From positions 310,001 through 374,000 of the forward strand of contig NZ_CP045721.1 of the NCBI RefSeq assembly GCF_009646115.1: a stretch of 64,000 nucleotides of DNA, written 5' to 3'. The notes below the pieces were generated by a model that was not told where the DNA came from, ran no database searches, and saw only the letters and a program-made list of their open reading frames with translations. This stretch comes from Pantoea eucalypti. GTDB taxonomy: Bacteria; Pseudomonadota; Gammaproteobacteria; Enterobacterales; Enterobacteriaceae. The translations under genes and the position numbers were made by a program. Positions 52,514 to 63,840 of the stretch are shown here, one piece after another; position 1 is the stretch's first letter; each line of letters opens with the position of its first letter.

Positions 52514-53704
52514 TTACTTCTTCAGGCGGGCCTGGGCATCTTTAAGCGCGGCGTCAACACTCTGACGACCGCCCAGCGCATTCAGCGTGGCGGTGCGCAT
52601 CGCGTACCAGAAGGCCGCCATCTGCGGGATGTTTGGCATGATGTCGCCCTGTTTAGCGTTGCTCATGGTGGCGGCGATACGCGGATCTTTTTCCAGCGTC
52701 TGCTGGTAGGATTTCAGCGCCACGGCACCCAGCGGCTTGTCTTTATTAACCGTTTCCAGTCCGGAATCGGTCAGCAGATAGTTCTCCAGGAACTCTTTCG
52801 CCAGCTCTTTGTTTGGACTGGCGGCGTTGATCCCGGCACTCAGCACACCGACAAAGGCTTTCGACGGTTTGCCCTTCAGCGTGGGCAGTTCAGTAACGCC
52901 ATAGTCGATGCCGCTCTTGTCCAGGTTGCCCCACGCCCACGGACCATTAATGGTCATGGCGGTTTCGCCTTTGTTAAAGGCGGCCTCAGCGATGGAGTAG
53001 TCGGTATCCGCATTCAGCGTTTTGGCTTTGACCTGATCGACCAGGAACTGCATGCCCGCTTTCGCGCCGGCGTTATCGACGCCGACATCCTTCACGTCAT
53101 AGTGTCCGTCGGTGAGTTTAAAGGCGTAGGCACCGCCCGCGGCCAGCAGTGGCCAGGTGAAGTAGGGTTCCTGCAGGTTGAACATAATCGCGCTCTTGCC
53201 TTTGGCGCGCAGTTGCTTATCAAGACCGGCAATCTCTTCCCAGGTTTTCGGCGGGTTCGGCAGCAGCTTTTTGTTGTAGATCAGTGACAGCGCCTCAACC
53301 GAGATCGGATAGCCAATCAGCTTGCCGTCGAAGCGTACCGCGTCCCAGGTGAACGGGAAGATCTTCTCGCGGAAGCTGGCATCCGGCGTGACCTCCGCCA
53401 GCAGGCCCGACTGCGCGTAGCCGCCAAAGCGGTCATGTGCCCAGAAGATAATGTCCGGGCCATCGCCGGTCGCCGCGACCTGCGGATACTTCTCTTCCAT
53501 TTTGTCAGGATGTTCGACCGTGACTTTAATGCCGGTCTCCTTCTCAAATTTCTTACCCACGTCGGCAAGGCCGTTGTAGCCCTTGTCACCGTTAATCCAG
53601 ATGACCAGTTTGCCTTCCTCAATTTTTGCCATTGCGCTTGCTGAAAAGAGCACAGCAGAGAGGGCAGAAAGGGCCAGAATGCGTGCTCCGGTTTTCGTCG
53701 TCAT
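52514..53704 (-). CDS. malE: periplasmic maltose-binding protein MalE
   Basis: This 396-residue protein has a signal peptide cut near residue 26 (A-M-A-K), then [20 protein letters not shown] as in E. coli MBP. It captures maltose and maltodextrins for MalFGK2. First gene of malEFG, read away from malK. Confidence 0.98.
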   Translation of the reverse strand: MTTKTGARILALSALSAVLFSASAMAKIEEGKLVIWINGDKGYNGLADVGKKFEKETGIKVTVEHPDKMEEKYPQVAATGDGPDIIFWAHDRFGGYAQSGLLAEVTPDASFREKIFPFTWDAVRFDGKLIGYPISVEALSLIYNKKLLPNPPKTWEEIAGLDKQLRAKGKSAIMFNLQEPYFTWPLLAAGGAYAFKLTDGHYDVKDVGVDNAGAKAGMQFLVDQVKAKTLNADTDYSIAEAAFNKGETAMTINGPWAWGNLDKSGIDYGVTELPTLKGKPSKAFVGVLSAGINAASPNKELAKEFLENYLLTDSGLETVNKDKPLGAVALKSYQQTLEKDPRIAATMSNAKQGDIMPNIPQMAAFWYAMRTATLNALGGRQSVDAALKDAQARLKK

Positions 53705-54066
53705 AAATCCATCCTGTTAGCGGAAGTGGTGAATGCTCTGTCGGCATCATTGTGCGTATCCACACCGGCATCTCATCCTCCTCCGCTCTACGCCCCTCAG
53801 CCTGCCTCTGTGATCCCACTGGCAAAAAGCGCCTTAAGCGGGTGCTTAAGCGGCAAAACAATCTTCGGGTCTGCGTTAGCGATCACAAAAAAGCGTGGCA
53901 AGGCGCGGGCTGACGCGTCAGCCCGTGTTTCTCCTCCTCCCGACTCCTCCCCCAGCAGTTTGCGTTACGGCGGAGGATGTTACCGATTGTTTCCTCTCGC
54001 ATAGTGAGCCCCGGAACCCGTCTGCCGCTGAGCAGACACGATTATGCAGCTAAGAGGGAAGGGATC
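53705..54066. promoter_or_regulatory. malE/malK divergent control region
   Basis: 362 bp between malE and malK. MalT-like boxes (GGAGGA/GGATGA type) occur on the minus strand at 53771-53784, 53931-53941 and 53944-53953, and on the plus strand at 53969-53979. Possible CRP half-sites TGTGATC lie at 53809 and, inverted, at 53881. A 20-bp perfect palindrome sits at 53906-53925, and CTTAAGCGG is directly repeated at 53833 and 53845. Confidence 0.75.
53906..53925. repeat. 20-bp perfect palindrome in mal control region
   Basis: CGGGCTGACG is followed directly by its inverse complement, 6 nt before the first of two MalT-like boxes on the malK side. It has no counterpart that I recall in E. coli malB. 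Confidence 0.8.
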
Positions 54067-55176
54067 ATGGCGAGCGTTGTGTTACGCAATGTCACGAAAG
54101 CCTGGGGCGAAACAGTGGTGTCGAAAGATATCGATCTCACTATTCGTGAAGGGGAATTTGTTGTATTCGTCGGCCCATCAGGCTGTGGAAAATCGACACT
54201 GCTGCGCATGATTGCCGGTCTGGAAACCATCACCAGCGGCGAGCTGTTAATCGGCGACCAGCGAATGAATGAAGTGCCACCTGCTGAACGCGGCATTGGC
54301 ATGGTGTTTCAATCCTATGCGCTCTATCCACACCTCTCCGTGGCGGAAAATATGTCTTTTGGCCTGAAGCTGGCCGGAGTGAAAAAAGCGGAGATCCATC
54401 AGCGCGTCAATCAGGTGGCAGAGATCCTTCAGCTGGCGCATCTGCTTGATCGCCGGCCTAAGGCCCTTTCCGGTGGGCAGCGTCAGCGCGTGGCAATTGG
54501 CCGTACGCTGGTGGCCGAACCCCGCGTCTTCCTGCTGGATGAACCGCTGTCAAACCTGGACGCCGCGCTGCGCGTCCAGATGCGCATTGAGATCTCCCGT
54601 CTGCATAAGCGCCTGAAACGCACCATGATTTATGTGACCCACGATCAGATCGAAGCGATGACGCTGGCTGACAAGATCGTGGTGCTCGATGCCGGGCGCA
54701 TTGCGCAGGTCGGCAAACCGCTTGAGCTTTACCACTATCCCGCTAACCGCTTTGTCGCCGGATTTATCGGCTCACCCAAAATGAACTTCCTGCCGGTCAA
54801 AGTGACCGCCACCGCCATCGATCAGGTTCAGGTACGACTGCCGAATCAGCAACTGGTCTGGCTGCCGGTTGACAGCGCCGGCGTGCAGGTTGGCAGCAAT
54901 ATGTCACTGGGTATTCGCCCGGAACATCTGCTCTCCAGCGATATCGCCGACGTTACCCTGGAAGGGGAAGTGCAGGTGGTGGAACAGCTGGGGCATGAAA
55001 CACAGATCCACATCGAGATTCCCGCTATCCGTCAAAACCTGGTCTACCGCCAGGAGGACGTCGTGCTGGTGAAAGAGGGCGCCATCCTCGGTATTGGCCT
55101 GCCGCCCGAGCGTTGTCACCTGTTCCGTGAGGACGGGAGCGCGTGCCGCAGGCTTTATCAGGAGCCGGGTGTATAG
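54067..55176 (+). CDS. malK: maltose ABC transporter ATPase MalK
   Basis: This 369-residue ATPase has Walker [10 protein letters not shown] (36-44), signature L-S-G-G-Q-R-Q-R, Walker [12 protein letters not shown] and a C-terminal regulatory domain (about 235-369) that binds MalT and EIIA-Glc in E. coli. The start is M-A-S-V-V-L-R-N-V behind AGGGA; an in-frame ATG 90 nt earlier covers MalT boxes and is unlikely. Confidence 0.97.
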   Translation: MASVVLRNVTKAWGETVVSKDIDLTIREGEFVVFVGPSGCGKSTLLRMIAGLETITSGELLIGDQRMNEVPPAERGIGMVFQSYALYPHLSVAENMSFGLKLAGVKKAEIHQRVNQVAEILQLAHLLDRRPKALSGGQRQRVAIGRTLVAEPRVFLLDEPLSNLDAALRVQMRIEISRLHKRLKRTMIYVTHDQIEAMTLADKIVVLDAGRIAQVGKPLELYHYPANRFVAGFIGSPKMNFLPVKVTATAIDQVQVRLPNQQLVWLPVDSAGVQVGSNMSLGIRPEHLLSSDIADVTLEGEVQVVEQLGHETQIHIEIPAIRQNLVYRQEDVVLVKEGAILGIGLPPERCHLFREDGSACRRLYQEPGV

Positions 55177-55216
55177 CCCTGCCAAAAACAATAAAAGCAA
55201 TGACCTCAGGAGATAG

Positions 55217-56521
<1,305 letters not shown>

Positions 56522-56625
56522 ACCAATCCCTGTTCTGACGGGCGCGCCCCTGCGCCTGATGGATCACTTTGGTCGCGGTGTGCCATTGCCTGGTTCACGC
56601 CGCGACCTGCAATAAGGTACGCATA

Positions 56626-57564
56626 ATGAAAATGAAAAAGCTGGCTGCACTCTGCCTGAGTGCGGCGTTACTGACAGGACATGCGCTTCCCGCCCTGGCG
56701 GAGGTCAATCTGGTGCCGCAGGATCTCTCTTCTGCACCGGTCGTCGCACCTGAATCCCTCCAACGCCTGAGCTGGCAGCCGCTGGCGGCCTCTCAGACGC
56801 AGACTACAAAACTCGTCAACAGTGGACAGACGCTGAATGCACCTCACATTGCCGGGCCGGTCGCGGCTTACAGTCTGCCGGCAAATATCGGCGAACTGAC
56901 GCTGACGCTGAGCAGTGAAGTGGCAAACGGTAAGGTTTTCGCACCGAACGTGCTGGTGCTGGATGAAAACCTGCGTCCTGCGGCCTGGTTCCCCAGCCGC
57001 TATTTCACTTATCAGAAGCCGGGCGTAATGGCGGCAGATCGGCTGGAAGGGGTGATGAAATTGACCCCGGCGCTGGGTCAGCAAAAAATCTACCTGCTGG
57101 TGTTTACCACCGACAGCGATCTGACCCAGACCACCACGCTGCTCGATCCAGCCAAGGCCTACGCAGAGGGCACTGGCCATGCCGTGCCGGATATTCCCGA
57201 TCCGGTCGCCAGCCACAGCCGCGAAGGCACGATCAAGCTGAAGATGCAGACCAGTTCCGGCTCCTCGATTCTTGTCGGACCGCTGTTTGGTTCATCCGGC
57301 GCGAGTGCCGTCACCGTCGGCAATACTGCACCTGCGGCAGCGTACAGCGCAGCACCAGCGCCTGCACCGGCTGCAGCGCCCGCGCCAAAAGCCCGTGCGG
57401 AACCGATCATGAGCGACACCGAGAGTTACTTTAACCAGAAGATCACCCAGGCGGTGAACAGCGGCAATATCGACAAGGCGCTGAAACTGCTGGATGAAGC
57501 CGAGCGGCTGGGTTCCACCTCTGCACGGCAGACCTTTATCAGTAGTGTTAAAGGCAAGGGGTGA
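56626..57564 (+). CDS. malM: maltose operon periplasmic protein MalM
   Basis: This 312-residue protein has a signal peptide (cleavage near residue 25, A-L-A-E-V), and a C-terminal region with an Ala/Pro-rich linker (about 238-265) before a last helical part, as in E. coli MalM (306 residues). Its role in the regulon is unclear. It ends the malK operon before an intrinsic terminator. Confidence 0.93.
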   Translation: MKMKKLAALCLSAALLTGHALPALAEVNLVPQDLSSAPVVAPESLQRLSWQPLAASQTQTTKLVNSGQTLNAPHIAGPVAAYSLPANIGELTLTLSSEVANGKVFAPNVLVLDENLRPAAWFPSRYFTYQKPGVMAADRLEGVMKLTPALGQQKIYLLVFTTDSDLTQTTTLLDPAKAYAEGTGHAVPDIPDPVASHSREGTIKLKMQTSSGSSILVGPLFGSSGASAVTVGNTAPAAAYSAAPAPAPAAAPAPKARAEPIMSDTESYFNQKITQAVNSGNIDKALKLLDEAERLGSTSARQTFISSVKGKG

Positions 57565-57597
57565 AGCTGCCCCGACGCTATTGATGTTGTCCCATCT

Positions 57598-57622
57598 GGT
57601 GCGCTGCGGCGCACCTTTTTTT
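57598..57622 (+). terminator. terminator of malK-lamB-malM
   Basis: GGTGCGC-TGCG-GCGCACC followed by seven T, 33 nt after the malM stop: a classic intrinsic terminator. Confidence 0.95.
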
Positions 57623-57994
57623 GTTGTGGAGATCCTGATTGCAGTTTTTTTTGTGTGGCTTTACGCATTGCGTAAGTCAGGCTGTGGGCAATAGCGTTCG
57701 ATGAATATAGGCTTCCTGAGCTGTTTCAGGGATGAATTTTCTGGCCATTTCAGGCGAAGTTACATGGCAACTCAGACCCGAAATATCTTTCTGAAATCAT
57801 GGGTATCGTGATGGCGGGTGAACCTGGGGTTATCACCCGTCGGAGTATTTCTGCTGCTGTGCATATCAGCCGCGAAGAGTGTGATATCTGGCAGGAAGTA
57901 AAACAGGGTGTCACTTTTCAGGCGATACGGAAAAGAGTAATCAGAAACTTTTAATGGTGACTGAGTAACAAAACAGTCGTGGTTGTCGCGATCA

Positions 57995-58024
57995 ATGCAT
58001 TTGCATTGCCAATGCACTTGCATT
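57995..58024. promoter_or_regulatory. operator repeats of the prlF-yhaV module
   Basis: ATGCATTTGCATT (57995-58007) and ATGCACTTGCATT (58012-58024) are direct repeats 17 bp apart. Together they contain the palindrome TGCATT-GCC-AATGCA (58002-58016). They lie 40-70 nt before prlF, the place where PrlF alone or with YhaV is expected to repress. Confidence 0.6.
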
Positions 58025-58063
58025 ACTGTTGCGTTATCTTGTTTTTCCTGATGAGAATCTGAA

Positions 58064-58408
58064 ATGGGAACGCTGACTCATACCAACATCTCTCTGCGCG
58101 CTACATCAAAACTGACAGCCCGCAGCCAGACCACTATCCCTGCCGCAGTTCGTGATGCGATGAATCTGCAACCTGGTGAGAATATCGAATACGCTGTTCT
58201 GCCTGGCGGCAAAGTCCTTATTACCCGTCAGGAAACGGTGACTGATGATGATCCGGTAATGGCGAGCTTTCTGAGTTTTCTTGCTGCTGATATGTGCAAC
58301 ACGCCTGCAAATATTAAAACGCTGGATCGAGGATTATTAACTCGCATTACTTCATTGACCGAAGGTATGGACGTTGATTTGGATGCTCCACTCATGGACG
58401 ATGAGTAA
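58064..58408 (+). CDS. prlF: antitoxin PrlF (AbrB-type)
   Basis: The 114-residue protein has a swapped-hairpin AbrB domain at about residues 15-55 (S-K-L-T-A-R-S-Q-T-T-I-P-A-A-V-R) and an acidic C-terminus ending D-D-E that would bind the toxin. Similar in layout to E. coli PrlF (111 residues). yhaV follows after 6 nt. Confidence 0.9.
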   Translation: MGTLTHTNISLRATSKLTARSQTTIPAAVRDAMNLQPGENIEYAVLPGGKVLITRQETVTDDDPVMASFLSFLAADMCNTPANIKTLDRGLLTRITSLTEGMDVDLDAPLMDDE

Positions 58409-58414
58409 TCAGGT

Positions 58415-58885
58415 ATGGAAGATGGCACGGTTATAAATGGATGGCACGTTTATGTTCATCCCTGTTTTGAATCACAGCTGATTGCGCTGACCAATGAAGT
58501 GGAGTCACTCAGGGCTAAATATCCTGAAAGTTACCAGCGAAAAGCGACGACTAAGCTTTTAGCCGCGGTGTTTAAGGTTATCAATAGTGAGATTTGCGCC
58601 GATCCACATCATGCAAAGTTTCGCCAGGGCGATACGCTGGGAGAACAAAATAAGCATTGGTTCCGTGCGAAGTTTTTAATGCAGTATCGTTTGTTCTTTA
58701 GATTCAGCGAACAACATAAAACCATTATCCTTGCATGGATGAATGACGCCGAGACCAAACGTGCCTATGGCAGTAAACGTGACGCTTATAAAGTATTTTC
58801 AGGAATGTTGCATAACGGCTACCCACCAGACGACTGGGCATTGCTGTTAAAGCAATCTCAGGATTGGGATAATACAAACTCGTAA
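58415..58885 (+). CDS. yhaV: toxin YhaV (RelE-type mRNA nuclease)
   Basis: This 156-residue protein is similar along its length to E. coli YhaV: I-N-G-W-x-V-Y-x-H-P-C-F at the start, Y-Q-R-K-A-T-T-K-L-L-A, Y-R-L-F-F-R-F and I-I-L-A-W-M-N-D with catalytic-site residues. YhaV is a ribosome-dependent RNase. The full length suggests an active toxin held by PrlF. The module lies between two parts of the maltose regulon. Confidence 0.92.
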   Translation: MEDGTVINGWHVYVHPCFESQLIALTNEVESLRAKYPESYQRKATTKLLAAVFKVINSEICADPHHAKFRQGDTLGEQNKHWFRAKFLMQYRLFFRFSEQHKTIILAWMNDAETKRAYGSKRDAYKVFSGMLHNGYPPDDWALLLKQSQDWDNTNS

Positions 58886-58977
58886 GTGTCATAAATCCTG
58901 ACCACGATCCTGTTTGTGTTTTCAGACGCCTTGCTCATGGGTAATTCATCTCTGATTAAAGGCGCTGAGTAAAATAG

Positions 58978-59009
58978 CAGCGTGCGAGCCGTTGGCGGCC
59001 CGCACGCTG
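58978..59009. terminator. hairpin between yhaV and malQ
   Basis: CAGCGTGCG (58978-58986) pairs with CGCACGCTG (59001-59009). On the minus strand it is followed by CTATTTTAC, fitting a malQ terminator about 60 nt after its stop. Confidence 0.6.
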
Positions 59010-59072
59010 TAATAACTGAAAATTATGTAAATCAGGCGGCGTCAGACACGCGTCTGAGTCACGCGTTAATCT

Positions 59073-61148
59073 TCAACCACGCACTGACCGCTTCCGTCGC
59101 GCCGTCAAATCGTGCAACAACCCTTGGGTCTCCGAATTACTGAACAGCGCCTCCAGCGGCACGCTCAGCTTGCGTCGCCAGTTTGGGTATTCGTCGCTGG
59201 TGCCGGGAATATTGACCGGCGCGGCCATATCCAGCCAGTCCTCCGGTTGCAGTCCCAGCAGGGCGCTGTGACTGTCGGCCAGATAGCGCTGCATCGCCTG
59301 ATTCAATGCCTTGCTCATACCGGTACGGCGTGCATCACGTCCGGCACGTTTCGGCAGCGCGCCCACGCGATGCAAACTGTTCAGCAGCGCCTGCTTTGCC
59401 CTCGTTCGTTCCTGATACAGTCCGGCCAGCACCACTTTGTCCGGATAAAGACCGAGTTGTGCGCCAGTTGTCAGATCGTCACTTTGCCACCAGCCGCGCA
59501 GCGTGGGGAGATCATGGGTGGTAGCAACTGCCATTGCCTGCCGTGGCCAGCTGGCGGGCGGGCGAAAACCGGCTTCTGACGTCTGTTCGAACCAGAGCAC
59601 TTTATAGGAGTAAACCCCGCCATCCCGCAGCTTATCGACAATCGCCTCCGGCACGGTGCCGAGATCTTCGCCAATCACCATGCATTGATGACGCTGGCTT
59701 TCCAGCGCCAGAATCGCCAGCAAATCGTCAATCGGGTAGTGCACATACGCCCCGTGCCTCGCGCCTTCGCCAGCGGGAATCCACCACAGCCGCATTAGCG
59801 CCATCACATGATCAATACGCAGTGCGCCGCAGTGGCGCATATTGGCGCGCAGCAGGGCAATCCACGGCTCCCAGGCACGCTGACGCATCACCTGCGGATC
59901 CATGGGCGGCAACCCCCAATCCTGACCGCGTGGGCCGAGAATATCAGGCGGTGCACCGATGCTGGCCTTCATGCAGTAAAGATCCCGCTCGCTCCAGGTC
60001 TCTGCGCCACCCTGCGCGACGCCCACCGCCAGATCGCGGTATAGGCCAATCGGCATCTGCTGCTGCTGGCAGCTGTTCCAGCAACTTTCAAACTGCTGTG
60101 CGGCCAGCCACTGCAACCACAGCCAGAAACGCACCTGATCCTCATGCTGTTTCAAAAAGGTCTGCACCGCCGGGCTGTCTGGATGCTGTAGCGCCTCCGG
60201 CCAGACCGGCCAGCCCCAGCGCCCGCTATCCTGCGCCATCTGGTCGGCATGCAGCGCATCAAACAGCGCCTGATGCTGCAGGCTTTCGCCACCTTCCTGG
60301 ATAAACGCATTAAACGCCTGCACCTCAGGATCAGCGGCATCACGCTGGATAAACTGCGGCCACGCCAGGCTCAGCGCCTGAATTTTCAGCCGGGTTACCG
60401 CGGCATAATCGACCCATTCAGTTGCGCGAGCCTGCGCCAGCGTCTGCTGCGTTTCGGGCAGTTGCCACCAGGTTTGCGCGACCGCGCTCAACTGAAAGTC
60501 AGTGACCGCGTTCACATCGATGTAAAGCACATTGAGCCAGCGCCGGGACGAAGGACTGTAAGGGCTGGCACTCTCCGGGCTGGAGGGAAACAGTGCATGA
60601 ATAGGGTTGAGGCCGATAAACGCGCCACCACGTGCGGCGATTTCCGCTAGCATCCGGCGCAGATCGCCAAAGTCACCAATACCCCAGTTCTGCGCAGAAC
60701 GCAGGGTGTAGAGCTGCACGCAGGCGCCCCACAATGATTCACCCTTCAACAGTGCCGGCGGTTCATAGCAGCGCGCCGGGGCGATAATCACCCGGCACGA
60801 CCACTGCTGCGTGCCCTGTTGCAGCGTCAGCTGATGATAGCCTTCGGGCAGCGGCGGCAGATGCAGTGGCTGCGCGGGCTGGCAGCGACCCGAGCTCATC
60901 TCACCCGACTCGTGGGTGAGATGCCAGTGTGCATCGTCACTCAGCTGTGGCGACAGGCTCAGCAGATCGCCGCTGCGGAAAATCACCACGGGTGGCAGCG
61001 GCGTGCTCAGCGGATGCGGAGGCTGCATCACCGCCAGCAAACGCTGGCGGGTCAGGGTCGGGATCGCCTGTGGCTTGCCGTGCGCATTGATATACTCAGC
61101 AGCGATGCCCGCCAGGGAAAAATCATCCATAACCGGATCTGTTTTCAT
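59073..61148 (-). CDS. malQ: 4-alpha-glucanotransferase (amylomaltase) MalQ
   Basis: This 691-residue GH77 enzyme moves maltodextrin chains and releases glucose in the cytoplasm. Landmarks: N-W-G-I-G-D-F-G-D-L, R-I-D-H-V-M with the catalytic Asp near residue 440, G-E-D-L-G-T-V-P with the acid/base Glu, and T-T-H-D-L-P-T. E. coli MalQ has 694 residues. The start is the ATG 5 nt after AAGGA; it follows malP by 8 nt. Confidence 0.97.
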   Translation of the reverse strand: MKTDPVMDDFSLAGIAAEYINAHGKPQAIPTLTRQRLLAVMQPPHPLSTPLPPVVIFRSGDLLSLSPQLSDDAHWHLTHESGEMSSGRCQPAQPLHLPPLPEGYHQLTLQQGTQQWSCRVIIAPARCYEPPALLKGESLWGACVQLYTLRSAQNWGIGDFGDLRRMLAEIAARGGAFIGLNPIHALFPSSPESASPYSPSSRRWLNVLYIDVNAVTDFQLSAVAQTWWQLPETQQTLAQARATEWVDYAAVTRLKIQALSLAWPQFIQRDAADPEVQAFNAFIQEGGESLQHQALFDALHADQMAQDSGRWGWPVWPEALQHPDSPAVQTFLKQHEDQVRFWLWLQWLAAQQFESCWNSCQQQQMPIGLYRDLAVGVAQGGAETWSERDLYCMKASIGAPPDILGPRGQDWGLPPMDPQVMRQRAWEPWIALLRANMRHCGALRIDHVMALMRLWWIPAGEGARHGAYVHYPIDDLLAILALESQRHQCMVIGEDLGTVPEAIVDKLRDGGVYSYKVLWFEQTSEAGFRPPASWPRQAMAVATTHDLPTLRGWWQSDDLTTGAQLGLYPDKVVLAGLYQERTRAKQALLNSLHRVGALPKRAGRDARRTGMSKALNQAMQRYLADSHSALLGLQPEDWLDMAAPVNIPGTSDEYPNWRRKLSVPLEALFSNSETQGLLHDLTARRKRSVRG

Positions 61149-61156
61149 GGCGTTCC

Positions 61157-63559
61157 TTAGCGTTTCGCTTGCCAGATGCGTTGCTGATAATCGCGGATTG
61201 CGCGATCGGAACTGAACATGCCACAGCGGGCAGTATTCAGGATGGTGGCACGCGTCCAGGCCTCCTGATCGCTCCACAGCCGTTCAACCTGCGCCTGCGC
61301 GTCCAGGTAGGGCTGGAAGTCAGCCAGAACAAGATAAGGATCGCCGCCTTCCGGGCCGAGACTGTGCAGCATCGCGTCAAAAGCGTGGAGGTCGCCCTGG
61401 CTGAAGGTGCCATCTTCAAGCGCCTTTAACACCTGATTGAGCTGTGGATCTTTTTTGCGCCACTGATCCGGGGCATAGCCGCCCGTTTTTAACGCCACCA
61501 CCTGTTCCACGGTATGCCCAAAGATAAAGATATTTTCGCTGCCGACCTGTTCGGCGATCTCGACGTTTGCCCCATCCAGTGTGCCGATGGTCAGCGCACC
61601 GTTAAGCGCCAGCTTCATGTTGCCGGTGCCGGAGGCCTCTTTACCGGCAGTAGAAATTTGTTCAGAAAGGTCGGCGGCCGGAATCAGGCGCTCGGCGACG
61701 GAGACGTTGTAATCGGGAATAAACACCACCTTCAGGCGGTCGCCGATGCGCGGATCCTGATTGATCACTTCGGCCACTTTGTTGATGGCGTAGATGATGT
61801 TTTTCGCCAGCGCATAGCCCGGCGCGGCTTTGGCACCAAACAGCACCACGCGCGGTGCACGGTTCGCCTGCGGATCGGTGACCAGCGTCTGCCACAGTGC
61901 AATGATGTGCAGCAGGCTCAGATGCTGACGTTTGTACTCATGCAGGCGCTTAATCTGCACATCAAACAGCGCGGTGGGGTCGATCTCAATGCCGGTCCGT
62001 TGTTTGACCCACTGCGCCAGCGCGACTTTGTTCTGCTGCTTGATGGCGCGATACTCCGCGTGGAACACGGCGTCATCCGCAAAGGCTTCCAGCCCCTGTA
62101 AGGCATCGAGATCGTTCAGCCAGGGCTTTTGCAGCGTTCGGCTAATCAACGCACTCAGCGCCGGGTTGCACTGATTAATCCAGCGGCGCGGTGTAATGCC
62201 ATTGGTCACGTTATGGAATTTTTCCGGCCACATCTGGTGATATTCCGGGAAGAGATCCTGCACTACCAGTTTTGAGTGCAGTGCCGCCACACCATTGACC
62301 GCGAAGCCGCTGGTGACGCAAAGGTTGGCCATGCGGAGCTGATTATTGTGCACCAGTGCCAGTTTTGCCCATTTTGCGTCATCATCCGGCCAGCGTGCGG
62401 TGACTGCCGTTTTCAGCTGCGCGTTCAGGGTATTAATGATCATCATATGGCGCGGTAGCAGGCTGCGCACCAGTCGCACATCCCAGCATTCCAGCGCTTC
62501 CGGCATCAGCGTATGGTTGGTGTAGGCAAAGGTGTGCTGGGTGATCTGCCAGGCGCGATCCCAGCTAAGCTGATGCTCATCCAGCAGCAGACGCATCAGC
62601 TCCGGGATCGCCAGCGTCGGATGGGTGTCGTTAAGCTGGATCACTTCATGGTCAGCCAGGGTTTCGATGTTGCGTCCGGCCAGATGGTGACGACGCAGAA
62701 TGTCAGCCAGCGCACAGGCGCACTGGAAATATTGCTGCATCAGACGCAGTTTTTTACCGTTCTGATGATTGTCATTGGGGTAGAGCACTTTGGTGAGTTT
62801 TTCTGCATCAATGCCCTGTTGCTCCGCACGCAAAAAATCGCCGTCGTTAAAGCGGCTGAGGTTGAACGGCTGAGCATGTTTCGCCTGCCATAAACGCAGT
62901 GGCTGGCTGATGCCATTCTCATAACCTACTACCGGTAGATCCCAGGCCTCCCCGACCAGTTCAACTGCCGGTTGCCACTGCGGCTCACCTTCGACACTGA
63001 TCACTTTACCGCCCAGACCGACGCGCACGTTCAGCGCAGCGTTATGGTTAAACCACGGATAGCGATCGCGCTGCCAGTCATCCGGCCCTTCAATCTGGGA
63101 GCCCTGTTCGAAACGCTGGCGGAAAAGACCATATTGATAGTTCAGACCATAGCCCGTGGCAGGCTGACCCACATTTGCCATAGAATCCAGAAAACAGGCC
63201 GCCAGGCGACCCAGACCGCCATTGCCCAGCGCCGGATCGGTTTCGTTTTCCAGCACGTCGGTGAGTGAGACATTCCAGGCGGCCAGCGCATTATTCACCG
63301 CGTCATACCAGCCCAGATTCAGCAGATTGTTGCCGGTCAGGCGACCCATCAAAAACTCCATCGACAGATAGTTAACATGGCGCAGTTCAGTTGTAGCCGG
63401 GCGACCTGGCTGCGCCGCCAGCATATCGGCCAGTGCACCGCTGAGGGCCTGCCACCACTGCGACGGGTTCATCTCCTGCGCGTCGTGCAGGCCAAAACGC
63501 TGCCACTGACGGGTCAGGGCAGCAGTAAACTGAGTCGGGTTAAAATCGGGCTGTGTCAT
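61157..63559 (-). CDS. malP: maltodextrin phosphorylase MalP
   Basis: This 800-residue GT35 enzyme releases glucose-1-phosphate from maltodextrins. The pyridoxal phosphate Lys is in [14 protein letters not shown], and [14 protein letters not shown] lies near residue 115. E. coli MalP has 797 residues. The chosen ATG follows CAGGAC; an upstream frame to 63601 is not supported. Confidence 0.98.
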   Translation of the reverse strand: MTQPDFNPTQFTAALTRQWQRFGLHDAQEMNPSQWWQALSGALADMLAAQPGRPATTELRHVNYLSMEFLMGRLTGNNLLNLGWYDAVNNALAAWNVSLTDVLENETDPALGNGGLGRLAACFLDSMANVGQPATGYGLNYQYGLFRQRFEQGSQIEGPDDWQRDRYPWFNHNAALNVRVGLGGKVISVEGEPQWQPAVELVGEAWDLPVVGYENGISQPLRLWQAKHAQPFNLSRFNDGDFLRAEQQGIDAEKLTKVLYPNDNHQNGKKLRLMQQYFQCACALADILRRHHLAGRNIETLADHEVIQLNDTHPTLAIPELMRLLLDEHQLSWDRAWQITQHTFAYTNHTLMPEALECWDVRLVRSLLPRHMMIINTLNAQLKTAVTARWPDDDAKWAKLALVHNNQLRMANLCVTSGFAVNGVAALHSKLVVQDLFPEYHQMWPEKFHNVTNGITPRRWINQCNPALSALISRTLQKPWLNDLDALQGLEAFADDAVFHAEYRAIKQQNKVALAQWVKQRTGIEIDPTALFDVQIKRLHEYKRQHLSLLHIIALWQTLVTDPQANRAPRVVLFGAKAAPGYALAKNIIYAINKVAEVINQDPRIGDRLKVVFIPDYNVSVAERLIPAADLSEQISTAGKEASGTGNMKLALNGALTIGTLDGANVEIAEQVGSENIFIFGHTVEQVVALKTGGYAPDQWRKKDPQLNQVLKALEDGTFSQGDLHAFDAMLHSLGPEGGDPYLVLADFQPYLDAQAQVERLWSDQEAWTRATILNTARCGMFSSDRAIRDYQQRIWQAKR

Positions 63560-63840
63560 GATTGATGTCCTGAAAAAAAGAAAGTGGGTCAATGTGGTCA
63601 CAGTGTGCCCGGGCGGAAATCATCACTCATCCTCCCGAAAAGGATTAGGGCAGGAGGATAGGGAGGGTGGAGAGAATGAGGCTATTCCTAAATCGTTGAA
63701 GGAGTGTGATTGCGCACGCTTTTGTAAAGTTTAGTTAATGGGTTTGCTTGCATTCATCAGACGAAATGCTGAACCTGTGTAAGGAATAATTACGAAGCGT
63801 AAAATAATGATGCGCTCGACGAATGGAGAAACGCGCGCCC
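63560..63840. promoter_or_regulatory. malP/malT divergent control region with MalT boxes
   Basis: 281 bp between malP and malT. GGGAGGATGAG on the minus strand (63626-63636) is a good MalT box at a suitable distance from malP; GGAGGATAGGGAGGG on the plus strand (63653-63667) holds two more box-like units. MalT with maltotriose should activate malPQ. A CRP site for malT is expected but was not clearly seen. Confidence 0.7.

Larger units (their letters stand above)
57565..58063. other. intergenic stretch between mal block and toxin-antitoxin module
   Basis: Contains the malM terminator, an open frame 57736-57954 of 72 codons without a good ribosome site (its last 51 codons begin at an ATG at 57799; helical, charged, unknown), and the repeats before prlF. 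The open frame may be a remnant of a gene. Confidence 0.4.

Noticed and set aside
52409..53287. 292-codon open frame on the plus strand
   Set aside because: Lies wholly antisense to malE and its leader; malE is certain, and the frame has no family features.
59534..60304. 256-codon open frame on the plus strand
   Set aside because: Antisense to malQ with an extreme Ala/Pro/Arg composition.
61514..62101. 195-codon open frame on the plus strand
   Set aside because: Antisense to malP, no motif or ribosome site.
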